Positions 23,316 to 35,764 of a DNA stretch of 64,000 bases are shown piece after piece. This DNA comes from Magnaporthiopsis rhizophila (taxonomy: Eukaryota; Ascomycota; Sordariomycetes; Magnaporthales; Magnaporthaceae): the NCBI GenBank assembly GCA_003049465.1, contig PYSS01000006.1:1-64000 (forward strand). Direction: 5' to 3'. The notes under the pieces were generated by a model. It was not told the origin of the DNA. It did no database searches and worked only from the letters and a program-made list of their open reading frames with translations. The number at the start of each line of letters is the position of its first letter. Within the stretch, counting starts at the first letter, position 1. The position numbers and the translations under genes are program-made.

Positions 23316-25598
23316 TCAGACGACCCCCACGAACCTCTCCTGGCCCCTCGGCACTATCCTGACGGGCACGCGAGCTCCGTCCTGCAGCTTGAGCGTGATG
23401 ACGCTGTACGCCCCCGCAATGACGCGGCGAGCCCGCTCGCTGGCGCGGGCATACAGCTCCCTGCGCTGGTCGACGCACATGCGGTCGACCTCGTCGTCGC
23501 CGCCAGCCACGAAGTCGTCAACGGCCAGTTCGATGCTGTGCGACCCCAACAGCGTCGCGAGCGCCGCCACCATCTCGACCTGCGCCATGCGGCGGCCCAG
23601 GCAGCTGCGGGCGCCGTCCGAGAAGGGCAGGAAGGCGCCGCGGGTCGGGCGGAAGGCCATGGCGCCCATGTAGTCGTCGTCATTGTCGTCCTCGTCGTCG
23701 GTGTCGTCGTCGCGCTGGTCGCTACTACTAGTGCTGGTGGTAGTGGTGACGGCAGCGTCGGTGTTTTGCCGGAACCAGCGCTCAGGGATCCATTGGTCGG
23801 CGTCGGACGCGCCGCCGGGTGCAGGAGGCCAGTAGCGCGGGTGGCGGTGGGCCGCGACGGCGACGAGCTGCACGATGGTGCCGTTGGGGGCCACGCACTC
23901 GACCGACGTGGCAGCGTTGCCGGCGGGCACTACTAAGCATTGGTCGCCAGACGTGTGCTTGGGGATCTGCACGACGGGCGGCATGAAGCGCATCGTCTCG
24001 TTGACGACGGCGCCGGGCATGCCCGACAGCATCGCGCGGACCTGGTCCCACGACGGCCGCGGCCGCTTCACGCCATCCTCTGCTGCTGCTGGTGCGGCGA
24101 CCCCTGCGATGCGGTCCATGTCCGCCTGCAACGCGAGCTGGGCGGATGGGTTGAGGGCCAGGTGGAGGAGAGCAAAGTGCAGCACGTCGCCCGACGTCTC
24201 GTGGCCGGCCAGGATCAAGACGAAGGCGTTGCCGATGATTTCGACGTCTGTGAGCGGGATCCCGGCGTCGCGTTTGTCGTCGCTGCTGCCGTTGCTGCTG
24301 CTGCCCATCGGACGACATGATTTCAACATGGACTGTATGATGTCTGTCCCCTGCTCCTCCTCGGCATTGTTACGTCCGTTGCTCGAGCTCTCGAGTAGCT
24401 CCTGTTTCCTTTGACTCAGGAGCTCAGCCATGTGGTGCTGATATGTGACGTCGGCGGCGAAGGCGGTCCTAGCCCAGCTGAACGGCAGGCATCCTGTTTC
24501 GTAACAGTTGATTTTTGATTAGCACAAGCTGCTTCAACTGCACACCTAGACACTTTTGCGGTTTCTCGAGAAGCAGAAGAAAATAAACCCACGTAGCAGC
24601 CAGCTAGGAAATATTACAAGCGGCAGGGTGTGTTCGAGAACGGCCTCGAGAGATGTGGGGAATGTCATAGTGTGCTTGCTCCCGGGCGCAACGGTCGTGT
24701 ACTTGAGCATCTTGGGATCGGCATCCTTGGCGGGCGGCTCGTTCGGCCAGGGGAAGCGCATGCCGAAGCCGACAGACCCGACGGTGTTGAGGGCCAGCGT
24801 CATGGTGTCTCTCGCCAGGTCTTGGACCGTCGCGGTAATCACGTCGATGCTGCCGTCGCCGTTGTTCTCGTTCTTGTTGCCCCAGTGCCGAACCATGGCC
24901 TCAGTTTGGCGGATAGCCTCAGCAAAGGCCCGCGTCACCAGCCTCTCGCTGAAGATGATTCTTGTGGCGCGGCGGTGCATGCGCCAGACGGCGCCCTCGG
25001 TGGTGACCACGTTGTCGCCGTACCGGGCTATGAGCTGGTACAGGTAGGTTGGCTTTATGAAATCTTCCCGGCGGCTCATGATTTGCTGGATCACGTCTGG
25101 GCTGCGCGTGTACAGCATGATGGTGCCCGGCGAAACGGCCAGGAAGCATTCGCCCATCCTGTCCCAGGGCCTCTGACCGCCATGATATGCCCAGTCCTTC
25201 TTCGTGACACTGATTTCGGCGTAGTCCGGGCTGGTTAGAGATACCAAAGCTTTGGGAGGAAAGGTAGGGCTCCGGTGAGGACCATGACACGTACAAGAGC
25301 CAGTTGTCCCACCATGAGGCTGGCATGAGCGCCTTCATGATGGGCAGGACCAGTTTCTGGACCTCGTACCAGACATTGTTCTCGGGGCAGCAGACTTGGG
25401 TGGCGGGAAGCAGAAGAGATGGTTAGGAAGAATTCCGTATTTTGCTGCGCTGTTGTCAGCTCGCAGATGGCACTTACACACGACTAGATAACGCAAATTC
25501 GTCCTTTTTGCTTTTGCGATATTGGCCAGCAGCCCCCAGATAAGGGTAAAAACCCAGTATAGGGCCGGTCCGGCCACAGCCAGCGTGAGGATGGCCAT
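23316..25598 (-). CDS. cytochrome P450 monooxygenase
   Basis: Heme-thiolate monooxygenase, probably anchored in the ER by the N-terminal hydrophobic helix (residues ~2-25). Four exons: 25598-25478, 25394-25295, 25230-24593 and 24493-23316, 678 residues, all in frame. The first intron has a clean GTAAGT donor and CTAAC branch but an AAG acceptor. Motifs: WRMHRR (C-helix), I-helix AGHETS at about 382-387, ExxR as ETMR at 452-455, PERWF at about 523-527, and the heme loop FSDGARSCLG with the thiolate Cys at about 584. The protein is long for a P450 (usually ~500-560). Part of the excess is a Thr/Ser- then Asp-rich insert at about 528-561, between PERWF and the heme loop. The CYP family and substrate cannot be named. 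It is transcribed away from the (GA)n/polypurine region, and no biosynthetic core enzyme lies nearby. Confidence 0.9.
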
Positions 25599-26566
25599 TA
25601 TTTTCGATGAAGAGTTTCTCGCTGGTCAAGCTTTCGATGTCTGCGTGAGCGGGCTTCTCTGCGATCTCTGGTGGCCAAAAGTTGGCCAGGGTGCCGGGAC
25701 AGCCGCTGGCTTTTTTTTTCTTGCTTTGGCCCCTCCCGCTTGGGTCTAAGCCGGGACAGGGTTACGTGACAGGCCGGCCAGCCAGGCGGGCGGGCGGGCG
25801 AGAGTATGCGTGTCGATCCATGGCCCACGTTGTTGGGCTGGCGAGTTGGAGAAAACGACTGAGCACCTTGTCGGGGTGAAAAGGGTGGTGTTAGTACCGT
25901 TGCTTTTCAGCATCCACTTTCATGCCACCAGCCATAGTAACAGACCGACCGCAGTGGAGAATGAACCGACCATCTGGGACACCCAAGGGGGTGCCATGGA
26001 TGTGGATAATAATAAACACCCTCGAGCCGCACCACCCGCCACAGCAGCCCTAGCCCAAAATGGCATGTCTCCGGACGGGGTCTATTGGAGTTTATAGTAT
26101 TGTGTCCTGGAGACCGAGCCAACCGAAGCGAAGCGGGAATTGACATGTCGATTCGAGCCGGCCAATCCGAGCCAACCAGGGCGGTGCGCCGGTTGATGGC
26201 TTCAGGTGCAATCTCAGCGACGGGTTACACATTTGACTGATGCGCGCATCCTGATCAAGCCTGCATCTGCATGATCGTTCTCTCGCGCGCGACTTGGCTT
26301 GGTGACAGGGGCTGGGCTTGGCGACGGATAAATCAAGCCGAAGCCGAAAATAGGCAGCTGGTTTATTGTGCAGTAGTTGGAGCTGAGCGGGCGCGTCGGC
26401 CATTCGATCACGGCAGTTTAGCCATGTGGTAATGCCACCATCTTGACCATGTCTTGAGCAGTCGTGATTGGCGAATTCGTTGCGCCTTTGGTGGCACAAC
26501 AGCTCCTATCTCGGGTAATCGCGATGCACGCACTAGCTGCTTCCCGTGCACGTGCCTCAACGCCTT

Positions 26567-26598
26567 CCTTCCCTGATCGGGCAACCCGATCGGGAAGG
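26567..26598. repeat. 32-base hairpin
   Basis: The arm CCTTCCCTGATCGGG (26567-26581) and the arm CCCGATCGGGAAGG (26585-26598) pair with one bulged base around a CAA loop. It lies in intergenic DNA with no U-run next to it, so a terminator role is unlikely. Confidence 0.7.
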
Positions 26599-28735
26599 AA
26601 TGCCGTCCGCATTCCTCGCGTCTGACGATGGCGCTCCAAAAAGGAAAGGGCCGAGAAGCCAAGACTTGGCTTCGATTTCGGCTTTTGACGTCGTCATTCT
26701 GCATCTGCCACCACACCTTCATCTCCTGGACATATGAACTAGTCGTCGTCGCTCACTCCCTTGCCCCGGACATTCACAAAAAAAAGCTTGTGCTTACATG
26801 CATCATTCCGCCTCCGCCGTCGACGAGACTCCCTTGGCGATATTCTCTTCCACCCTCCCATGTCCGTCTGGCGAGTGCGAATGACCCTGGCCCATGGGGG
26901 GCGTGGGCGTAGCGGCCGGCCAACAGCAGGGAGCACGCACTCTCTCGACTCTTACAGATCAGCAGTTCGGTTCGAGAGTTCGGAAAGCCAGAAGAGCATG
27001 TTGACGGTAAGCGAGGACCGAACGGAGCAAGGAACATGGTTGACAAGCAAAAAAAGACAGACAGAAAAAGCATCTGATGCTGAACTTTGCTCCGATGACT
27101 ATGACAACTTAGGCAGACAGGAGTCAACCACAGGATCCCAGTAGACATCGTCCGTGGCGACTTGCTGCTGCCCACACCTCCCTCTTATCCGAGCATCACA
27201 TGCGCCGGCGTAACATCCCGTTGCTCTACCCGCCTACTCTATCTCTATTACTACCCAATTCGGATCTTCTGTCCGAACCGCGACCCTACCTTGATTCTGG
27301 CCTAGCCTCATTTTTTCCCCTCGATTCGCTCCCTTGCCTGCCCCTGTCTACCCTTCCCTCCCTGGCTTCAACCGGCGGCCCTAGAGCCGACATGCATGTG
27401 GCCATACCGGCTAGCGTTACCGTCGGCTGTAAGCCTCTCGGTACTTGCAGAGGAAGCGGCGCGGAGTATGATGTCATCCTCTCCCCCGAGTCGACGGCGA
27501 GGGACGAATGGAACCCTCGTGTTACTTCTTCTTGCCCCAGCCTTTCTTCCCTGCAACGGGTTCGGATCGACGACACCGTCTACCGCTGACGGCTCCGCCT
27601 TTGGCATCTCTTTTGCAACAAGGTTGTTGAGAAGAGAAGAGATCGGCTTCTAGGCCGTAGAATATGGCTTACATTCTCTATCTGGGGTTCTTCCCTGGAT
27701 TCCCGCCACGCACCGTTACCGCTGCCGGTGGCGACGAACACAGGCAAACGGAGGGCCGATACCGAGACTCAGAACAAGCCTGCTGCCTGCTCTCCTCTTG
27801 CTCTCCGCCGTTGAGACATTGTCAGTGCGGTGGCGTATACGACAGCGAGTGATGGGTGTGTGGCTAGCTAGCTGGCTAACTGCGAATGTCCGGTGGGCAG
27901 GATTGAGACAGTGTTATCAACTATCGGGGAAAAGAAAACCAACTGAAGATAAAAATAGAAATCGGAACACCCCATCATCCGTCCTTGGTGCTATCTCTGT
28001 CGAAGAGGGGTCAGCATGTTTAAAAAGAAGGGATAAAAACGAAAACTCTGTTTCCGGTCATGACATTTGTCGTTCGACTACCCAGCCTACCGCTGATGCC
28101 TGCTAGACGAAGCTACAAGGCATGCCTGCTCGAGTGACCGTGTCTTTGCGCATACACCCCCTCGGCCCTTGTCAGCCCTCCCGAGAAGGTAGCTTGCGCT
28201 CTTTCTTTTAGGCTTTGGCGAGGTTCAAGGTGTGTGTATGTGCTGTCGGTATAATCGCCTGTTTTGTTCGGCATCATGGCCGAGCGGTCAGAGTCCTTCC
28301 TCGGTGCTTTTGTTCTTTCCTCTTTGCCACTCACCGGGCATCACAAGGGACGGTCGGGATGTGTGCGGAACAAAGGCAGGAGGGGCTCGGCTCGCGGCGA
28401 GTTCCGAGGCAATGGCAGCAGCTGTCGTCATTAGCGGCTTTGGACCGACCAGGTCAGGAACGCCGCAGGGTTAAGGCTGCATATGAATAGGTAGACGTGT
28501 GGGTGGGTGCCCGACCAGACAGAGAGGAAGCCAGCTAGCCCATCCATCGAACGATCGCATAGCAAGAAGGGCCAAGTCACCGAGCAGAGACGAGATGGCT
28601 TGCCCATCCCACGATGACAGGACGTGCGGCGAGGTTTGTAAAAATGCCTGTGGACGGGTGTTTTTCCTGGAATCGGGCGGCGGGGGATTCCAAAAAGCAG
28701 GCTTTTGGGGTAGTGCCAATGTGTTCTACCGTCTG

Positions 28736-28740
<5 letters not shown>

Positions 28741-28823
<83 letters not shown>
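28741..28823 (+). repeat. (GA)n microsatellite
   Basis: 41 uninterrupted GA units in intergenic DNA. The long CT or GA open frames across it are artefacts of the repeat. Confidence 0.97.
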
Positions 28824-28826
<3 letters not shown>

Positions 28827-29761
28827 TGGAGGTAAGATTGATTGACCTTTCTGCCCATTGGCCGTAGAAAAGGCTGACTGAGGGAAAGGATGGGGCAAAA
28901 GATGAGGTCGCAATCAAGCGATGTCGAGATGCGGAAGAAAATATAGCACTAAGGAGAAGGAACTGCTTGGGAACTGCTTGCACAGTCCAATTGAAAGCTT
29001 GCATCTTTGAAGCTTTACCATGCCCACAACACACACGCAAATAGGGCAGAGGCGCAACCGCGCTGGTAAACAAAAAATCGCGACCACAGTCACGCTTTTT
29101 TTTAGTCGTTAACCTAATAGTCCCCTTTGATCTACCTAAAACGCCAGCCAGTCCTCCCAGTTGGCGAACCACTTCCCTTTTTCTCAAGGACTCAAGACAA
29201 AGAAATAATACGATGGCCCCCTGTTCCATGAAAAGACAAGACGTAAAGCATATAGAATAATGGGAAAAGAAAGGAAGATAAAATCGTCGCATTTTGTAGC
29301 CATTAAAAGAGAAAAGGGAGAAGAAAAAAATGGCCCATAAGCCCAACCCGCGTAGAGCGAGTGGTTGGGGGTTACATAACATACATATACAGGTAGGGTA
29401 GGCCGTAGAAAACCAGACGCCTGGAGAGAAGCAGGAAAAAAAAAAGTCCCAACCGCCGCCGATTCCGTGACCCAACGAAAAGAAAAGGAAAAAAAGGAGA
29501 AAAAAAGGAAAAGAAAAAAAAGGAAGCTAATTTGTACACGAGAAGAGAAAGGTAGGTAGAGAAAGACGGAAAAGGGGATCTGCGAGGGGAAAAGAAGGAG
29601 GGAAAGGAAACAGATGCCGCCTCGCAGATCCCATCATGTAACTGTAGTTTTTTTCTTTTTTTTTTTCGTGAATCCAGGGATCCAGGTTTGCTATTTTTTT
29701 TCGTGTGTGCTGGCAGTGGGAAGGGAGCAAAGGAAGGGGAAAAAAGGAGGTGAAGGGAGGG

Positions 29762-29906
29762 NNNNNNNNNNNNNNNNNNNNNNNNNNNNNNNNNNNNNNN
29801 NNNNNNNNNNNNNNNNNNNNNNNNNNNNNNNNNNNNNNNNNNNNNNNNNNNNNNNNNNNNNNNNNNNNNNNNNNNNNNNNNNNNNNNNNNNNNNNNNNNN
29901 NNNNNN
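29762..29906. other. assembly gap (145 N)
   Basis: Unknown sequence of 145 N. It interrupts a purine-rich, homopolymer-rich stretch, which probably caused the gap. The real length may differ. Confidence 0.98.
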
Positions 29907-30256
29907 GTAAAAAAAGAAAAGAAAAGCCGCCGTCATCTCGCTCGGGCTGGTATCCGAGAGGGTGTGTGTCTCTCTCCTTGACAGAGAGAGGGGAAAGATA
30001 AACAAAAAAAAAAAAGTTATCCTTCCAAACACAACAACCCTCCTGAAAACAACAGACAGCAAAAAGCGCAAAAAAAAAGAAACCAACTCCCCCACCGCCG
30101 CCACAAAACGCCGCCCCCTCCCCCTCCCTCCCCTCCTAAGCTTTGAAACTGATCGATGAACAGAGAAAAAAAAAAAAAAAAAGAGTATCCGGAATCTAAA
30201 ACATCGGATTACTGTTGGTACAAGGCCCGGCACGGCCCCCCACCCCCACCAGCCCC

Positions 30257-33200
30257 TCAGCGACGGCCAAAGTCGTAGCGGCCGTTGGCCTGGTGCTGGT
30301 ACTGGTGTTGGCCCATGTCATAGCCGGCGCTGTTGTGGTCGTTGACCGCGCTGGCCTGGGGCTGGGCCTGGGGCTGGGCGGCCTGCGAGGCCGCCATCAT
30401 GGGCGCCGTGGGCGCGACGGCGTTGTGCGGCAGCGACGAGCGCCGCTGGTGCTGGTGCTGGTGCTGCTGCTGCGAGCCTCCGAGCAGGGCCGGGTCCATA
30501 GGCGGCCCTGTGGTGGCGGCGAACTGCGGCATGGCGGCGGCGGCGGTTCCGAACTGGTAGCCGTTCTGCTGGCTACCGCCAGCACTGCCCATCATTCCCG
30601 AGTTGGGCCAGGGAGCGCTGACATGGCGCTGGTGGGTTCTAGCCACCTGCTGCTGCGTGTGCGTGCTCCGGCCCGCGCCGGGGCTGTTGTGCTGCTGCTG
30701 CTGCTGCTGTTGGGCGCCGCCGTAGCCGCCCCAGCCGTCGTACATGGCGCGTGCGGCAGGCTGCTGGGTGGCGGCCGCGCTGCTGCCGTAGCCGGCGGTG
30801 CCGAAGAAGGCGGCCTGCGACTGTTGGGCCTGCGTTCCGTAGGCGGATCCCGCGGCGAAGTAAGGGGACTGCTGGCCGGCCGCCGTGGTCGGGATCGGGC
30901 TGAGCTGCGGCTGTCCGGCGAAGCTCATGGTGCTGCCGTAGGAACCAGTGGCGGCGGTCGAGGCCGGGGCACCCCAGGCGCCGGTCTGGACGGCGTAGCT
31001 GTTGGCGGGGGCGCGAGCCTGCGGCATGCTGGCCATGTAGCCGTAGCCGGTGGTGCCGGAGGCCATGGCGTTGGTGTACGAGCTCAGGTCTTGGGCCGGG
31101 CGGATTGGCAGGGTCGTGGTGGCGGCCTGCTGCGGCATCCAGGGGCGGCTGAGCTGGCCGGCGTCGTACTCTTGACCGGCGCCCTGACGCTTAGAGGGGC
31201 TGTCCCAGCCTGAGAACGAGCTCATATCGGCGAGATGAGCCATTCCTCCGCGCGACGACTCGCTAAGTGTCGAGCGGTGTCCTTGGTATCCAGCGTAGGG
31301 GGCCATGCGCGAGCGAGACAGGGCGCTCCGGATGGGCTGGCCGGCTGGGGCGCTGCGGCGCGGGGCCTTGGCGCGGGGCTTGGTCTCCTCGCTGCGGTCC
31401 GACGTGATGTTGGGAAGGATCTCCACGTCAGGGATGCGCGTGTACAGCTTGTTGTGAAGGTCCTCCTTGAGGCGCCACGCGACGTTGAGAACCTCCTCGG
31501 TCGTGTAGCCATCGCCGACCTTGTCGATGAGCCACTGGGGTGGATGCTCGACCTTTGTCTCCTGCTGTTGGGATAGGCAGGTTAGCAAGCTTCCAGTCTT
31601 GCCCGGTACTGTATCTCCATGTTCGTCTCTGCAGGGGCTTACTTCGTTGCCATCCATGTCATCCCCCATATCGTCACCGTTGCGGCAGCGCTTCTTGGTC
31701 TGCGCCTTGGTCTCCTGCCTGCGCTCCTCGCGCTTGCGGAGCTGGATCCTCCAGCTGTTGACGACGCCCGACGAGTTGCCGTTGGCGACGTTGTGGTCGC
31801 TCCACTTGCGAATCTTGTTTATCTGCCTGATCACGAGCCGCACCTGTGTCAAGGAATAGTTAGGCCCCAGCCGGTAGCGGGCGCGCTGATAATGCTTGCG
31901 GCAGAAGTGAACCCAGGCCCGATCGTGGATCTGGCGGGTGCAGAGCTTGTTTCGACCAAATATATGAGAGACAGCCTTCCTAAGTTGGGATCCGGTATCA
32001 CAAGGCACGTTGCCCCAAAGGCAGCGAGATGGCCTCGCGTCGTCATAGTCGGATGCGTCGCACAAAGCATCGTCGTTCATGGCGCGGACGGCAGTATCGT
32101 TCGCGTCATCTGTACCATCGTTCCAGTCGTCGACGTGGCCCGACGAAGCTGCGGCGTTACCATGAGACTGCTCAGACTTGATGCCCGATCCCGAAGGGTC
32201 GTCGGCATAGGCATCGTCCTCCTCGCTGAGCGAGGGGCGACGAGGCTGGTGGTCGCTCATGCCGACTGATTGCTGGTAGAATCCGGCAGGTGAGTAGGGA
32301 GGCTCTACTATCGGAGCTGCGAAGCCGACAGGCGGCTGGTATCTTGTCCTAACTGTTGAAGGAAAGTCTGGTGCTGACACTGCCCTCTTGTGGCCAGGCT
32401 GATAACCTGCGCTGAACGGGTCGATGGATCGTCTGTATTGGGAAACAAGATAATTAGACGACCATCAGGAGTATGCGAGGCATTATGTGCGCTCGTGGTT
32501 GCGGGTTTCTGATCGTGATTGTGGGTGTCGTGGTGGTAGAGTGTGGGAGGTTAAGCGAGGAAGAAGTGAAAAAAGTGTTGGTGGTGTCTTTTTTTTTTTT
32601 TTTCTCACTCTCTCTTCCCTTTTTTGTGTGCGCTTGTGTGATGGGTGCTTTGCAGTTCCCAGGGAGACAGGAGTCTGGGGGTGGAAGGTAGAGGGCAAGG
32701 GAAGGCGTGAGCCGCTTCTGAGAAGCAACTGGTTTTCCGGGAGACGCGGTTGCGCGAGGAGGGACGCACGCGGTGGGTTGGCTGAGTGCAAGCCTGGGCT
32801 GGACTGGTCGAGCAGGAGATGCCTGGACAAGTTGAAGACTAACCGCCCATCCGAGAGCAAGAAAGGAGCGAGAGCTGGAAAGGAAGATGGTGCTTAAGAC
32901 TTTGGACCCCAAGACAAGAGAATCTCGTCCACAACGGTCCGCTCCCTAAGTCCAGTGAAGTCTGAACGGTGACTTGCCGTTCCCCAAGAGGTGACTGCGC
33001 GTGACGCGATACGATACCCGCTTTGGGACGGGGTGTAGTGCCGCGCAGGCAGAGCCTCAGGGACCAATGTGGATCCCGCGCTCTTCCCTCCCCCCATTGG
33101 AGGGTGGGTGGCAAACTGACTGTGGTCTAAACCACTATTCAATAAACGACAATGCTCAGTCACTCACCTTCCAGGCTCCACAAACTGCCCACGAGGCGTC

Positions 33201-34084
33201 GGGGCGGCGTTGCTGCTCGTGAATAATATGGCGTCCGACGGCGACCTGGCCCTGTCGGAGCGCTGCCGGTCCGAACTTGATTCGTTTTCACTCGTCCCCG
33301 AGTCTCCCTGCGCCTCGAGCGCCCCGTTATTCATACTGTATGGCGAGAGCGGCTGCTGGAGACGGCCGTCCATCAGGCCCCCACCCATCCCGCCGCCGTT
33401 GCCCATGCCACCGCCGCCGACGAGCATCCCGTCGTCGTTTCCGAGCCCCGACCTCATGACGGTGTCGCCACCGTGGATGACGCTGCTGCCGCTGCCGCTG
33501 ATGCCGTTGCCGTTGCCGTTGCTGTTGCCGTTGCCGTTGCCGTTGGTCTCGTCCGACATCTTGGCCTCGAGCGAGGAGAAGTCAGTGATCAGGCTGGTCA
33601 TGGGCTGGAATTCGCTGACTGTCGACAGCGACGATATCCTCGAGTGCGTGCCCGAGTTGTTGGACGACGTTGTCGTGTACGAGCTGAGGCTGCTGCGGCT
33701 GTCCGAGAACTTGTGCTTGGGAGACGACGGGCTGTTGCCCTCGGGTTGGTGCTCGCCCAGCGGCGACTCGCCGTAGAGAACAGGCTTGGCCGTCAGGGGA
33801 GTCCGCATCATCTTGGTGTCCAGGGCCAGCGGCAGCGAGTAGCCGCCGGCGTCCCACGGCGTTCTGCTCCGGTTAGGTGTCCTGGATTCGCTGTTGCTTC
33901 TGGAAGGAGACTTTTCTGGTGGTGGTGTCGCAACTCCTGTCGAGGCTGCTGTCATGTTGCTGATCACTGACGTCGTTGGTGTCAGGTCTAGAGGCTCTCC
34001 CCGTTGCCCCAGCTGTGCTAGTTGCGCCATCTGGCTAAGCTGGCCCAGCTTCGCTCCCGAGTTCAGCAACGCCGTCACGTCCAT
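30257..34084 (-). CDS. large low-complexity regulatory protein with a Cys/His block (ORP1-like)
   Basis: Probable nuclear regulator of 1004 residues in three exons: 34084-33168, 32432-31643 and 31564-30257. Splicing of the 735-base first intron rejoins VEPGR to RSIDPFSAGYQPGHKR in frame. The second intron is 78 bases with a CTAAC branch. Exon 1 begins MDVTALLNSGAKLG and holds Ser/Thr-Pro-rich sequence (SRTPWDAGGYSLPL), an Asn-Gly repeat and a Gly/Met-rich stretch. After RAVSAPDFPS comes the only ordered-looking block, about residues 441-520: C443, C450, C470, C483 and H486, then HYQRARYRLGPNY and an IRQINKIRKW helix. The Cys/His spacing could bind zinc (inference). The C-terminal ~400 residues are Gln/Ala/Tyr/Gly-rich, activation-domain- or prion-like. 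Similar Sordariomycete proteins are annotated 'ORP1-like' in my memory; this is unverified. The long flanking intergenic DNA suits a developmentally regulated gene. Confidence 0.82.
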
Positions 34085-35679
34085 GGTCGTGTGAGATATT
34101 ATGAAAGATCTGGAGCGGGCGCTCTAGTATCGTTCGTTCCCGCCTGCGAGTTGCCGAAGAAATAGACGAGTCCGCTAACAACCCTTTTTGGTGTGCGGAG
34201 TCGGAGAAATAGGAGAGAACCCTGTGTTTTGTCGAACCGAGTCCTACCAGCGGTGCCCGTCGTTGCTTTCCTCAGCCAAGTCGAGTCGTCGCCGTTGCCG
34301 TCAAAGGCTCCAACAACCAGCTATCCTCTTGCCTGCGTGTGGCAAGCGTCACGGTACTGCCGCGTCCGTGTAATATGCGTCTAGAAGAAGCGCCGTCGTC
34401 GCCGGTGTGGTGTTGCCTCTGGTGTTGCCGCTGCTGCTGCTGCGGTCGTTGGTGCCCAGACCCCGATAAGGAGACAAAAGCCAGCCTGTTCCTCCCAGCG
34501 CGCGCAGACTAGTTATGCGATCCAGTACCATGCGGGGTTGGGGCTCAGGATGTGCAATGCTCAGACGATAAGCTCCGAAGTCGCACAGAGTGTATGTAGC
34601 CCGGCTGTGAGTGGGCGTCCCAAGACCAAGACGGAACGAAGGGCACGTCCAAGGGGGGCTGGCAAAGAGCTTATAGAGTGTTTATGGCAGCGGGGGTGCG
34701 GATGGGAGATCGGAGGGTCTGTTCTGTGGACCGGGCGAGGAAGGGGAGGCAGATGGGGCCCAATATCAAGCTGAACCCGGCCGATATGATTATCAGACCT
34801 GTCGACTGGGTCGACGTTTGAGAGTCGCACTGACAGTCCCGCCCCGGGATTGAAACACACGAAACACCTCTGGCGGGATCCAGCGCCGTTGCTCAAGCCG
34901 TCCCAAAGAGAAAGTGACAGACGGGCGAAGCTGGTTGCTGAGCTGCGGTTGGCTCTGCCCGCTGCCTCGATGCGTTCGGAATGCGACCGAGCCGGAAGGA
35001 TGAGAGAAGCCGCGGGGCGTCCTATAAGGCGGTTGAGTTGTCGCACGATATCTTGGGACGGACCGGTTCTTGGAGGAGAAGGGGTGGGTGGACGGTGTTG
35101 GCGTTGGGCTATGGAGGTCCACCGTCTATATTCAGATCGTCCAGTGTCTTGGTAGAGAGATGGAATAAAAATCCATTAAAAAACAAGGAAAAAAAATGAA
35201 AATGAGAAAATAAAAAAGCAAAAAGGAAATATGGGCCAGGGGAGAGAGGCGAAAATCGGGAGGCAAGGGCCAGCCGGAAAGGATGCTGTCTCAAAGACCG
35301 GTCATCGACGCCAGGTCGGTGTCGGCACGGTTTGAACCCAGTCGTCTATGGTGGAGGCCAGACCCCTGTATGGGCCGGCCGGGATGGATGCAAGGAAAGG
35401 ATGGTTTGGCGTCCAGCTATCACAAGGAGGGCCCGCCGATCCGAGGAAGCGATGGGCGATGATGTTGATGGACTAATAGGAGACAAAGAGTGGGAATGAA
35501 AGCAAGAAGAAGAAACGAAAAGTTAGGACGAGGTGGAAGGCAAGAAGGAGAAACTGGGGGTTCGTGATAGGGCTGTGCACCGTCTCAGGGGAGGGAGGGG
35601 ATGGCATGCCAGGGAGAACCCACACACAGGCCGACATGCATACGCAGGCGCTCGCACATGGATTTCGTACACACGACAG

Positions 35680-35713
35680 CACACACACACAAACAGACAC
35701 ACATACACAAACA

Positions 35714-35762
<49 letters not shown>
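35680..35762 (+). repeat. (CA)n microsatellite
   Basis: A degenerate CA/ACA stretch from 35680 becomes a perfect (AC)n run from about 35720 to 35762. It is intergenic. The apparent Thr-His or Val-Cys frames are repeat artefacts. Confidence 0.95.

Positions 35763-35764
<2 letters not shown>

Larger units (their letters stand above)
25599..30256. other. intergenic stretch, 4.7 kb, with microsatellite, polypurine DNA and an N gap
   Basis: No supported gene. It contains the P450 promoter side, a short near-perfect hairpin at 26567-26598, a (GA)n tract at 28741-28823, purine-rich DNA from about 29250 to 29760, a 145-base gap, and further A-rich sequence with the 3' UTR of the regulatory gene ending at 30257. 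Confidence 0.5.

Noticed and set aside
15819..25598. MFS transporter plus P450 as a secondary-metabolite cluster
   Set aside because: No core synthase, tailoring set or pathway regulator lies between or beside them; proximity alone is not enough.
28270..28300. TGGCCGAGCGGTC, a tRNA-Leu/Ser-like A box
   Set aside because: No B box or foldable arms downstream.
28431..29475. Leu/Ser or Arg/Glu repeat proteins across 28741-28823
   Set aside because: These are translations of the (GA)n microsatellite.
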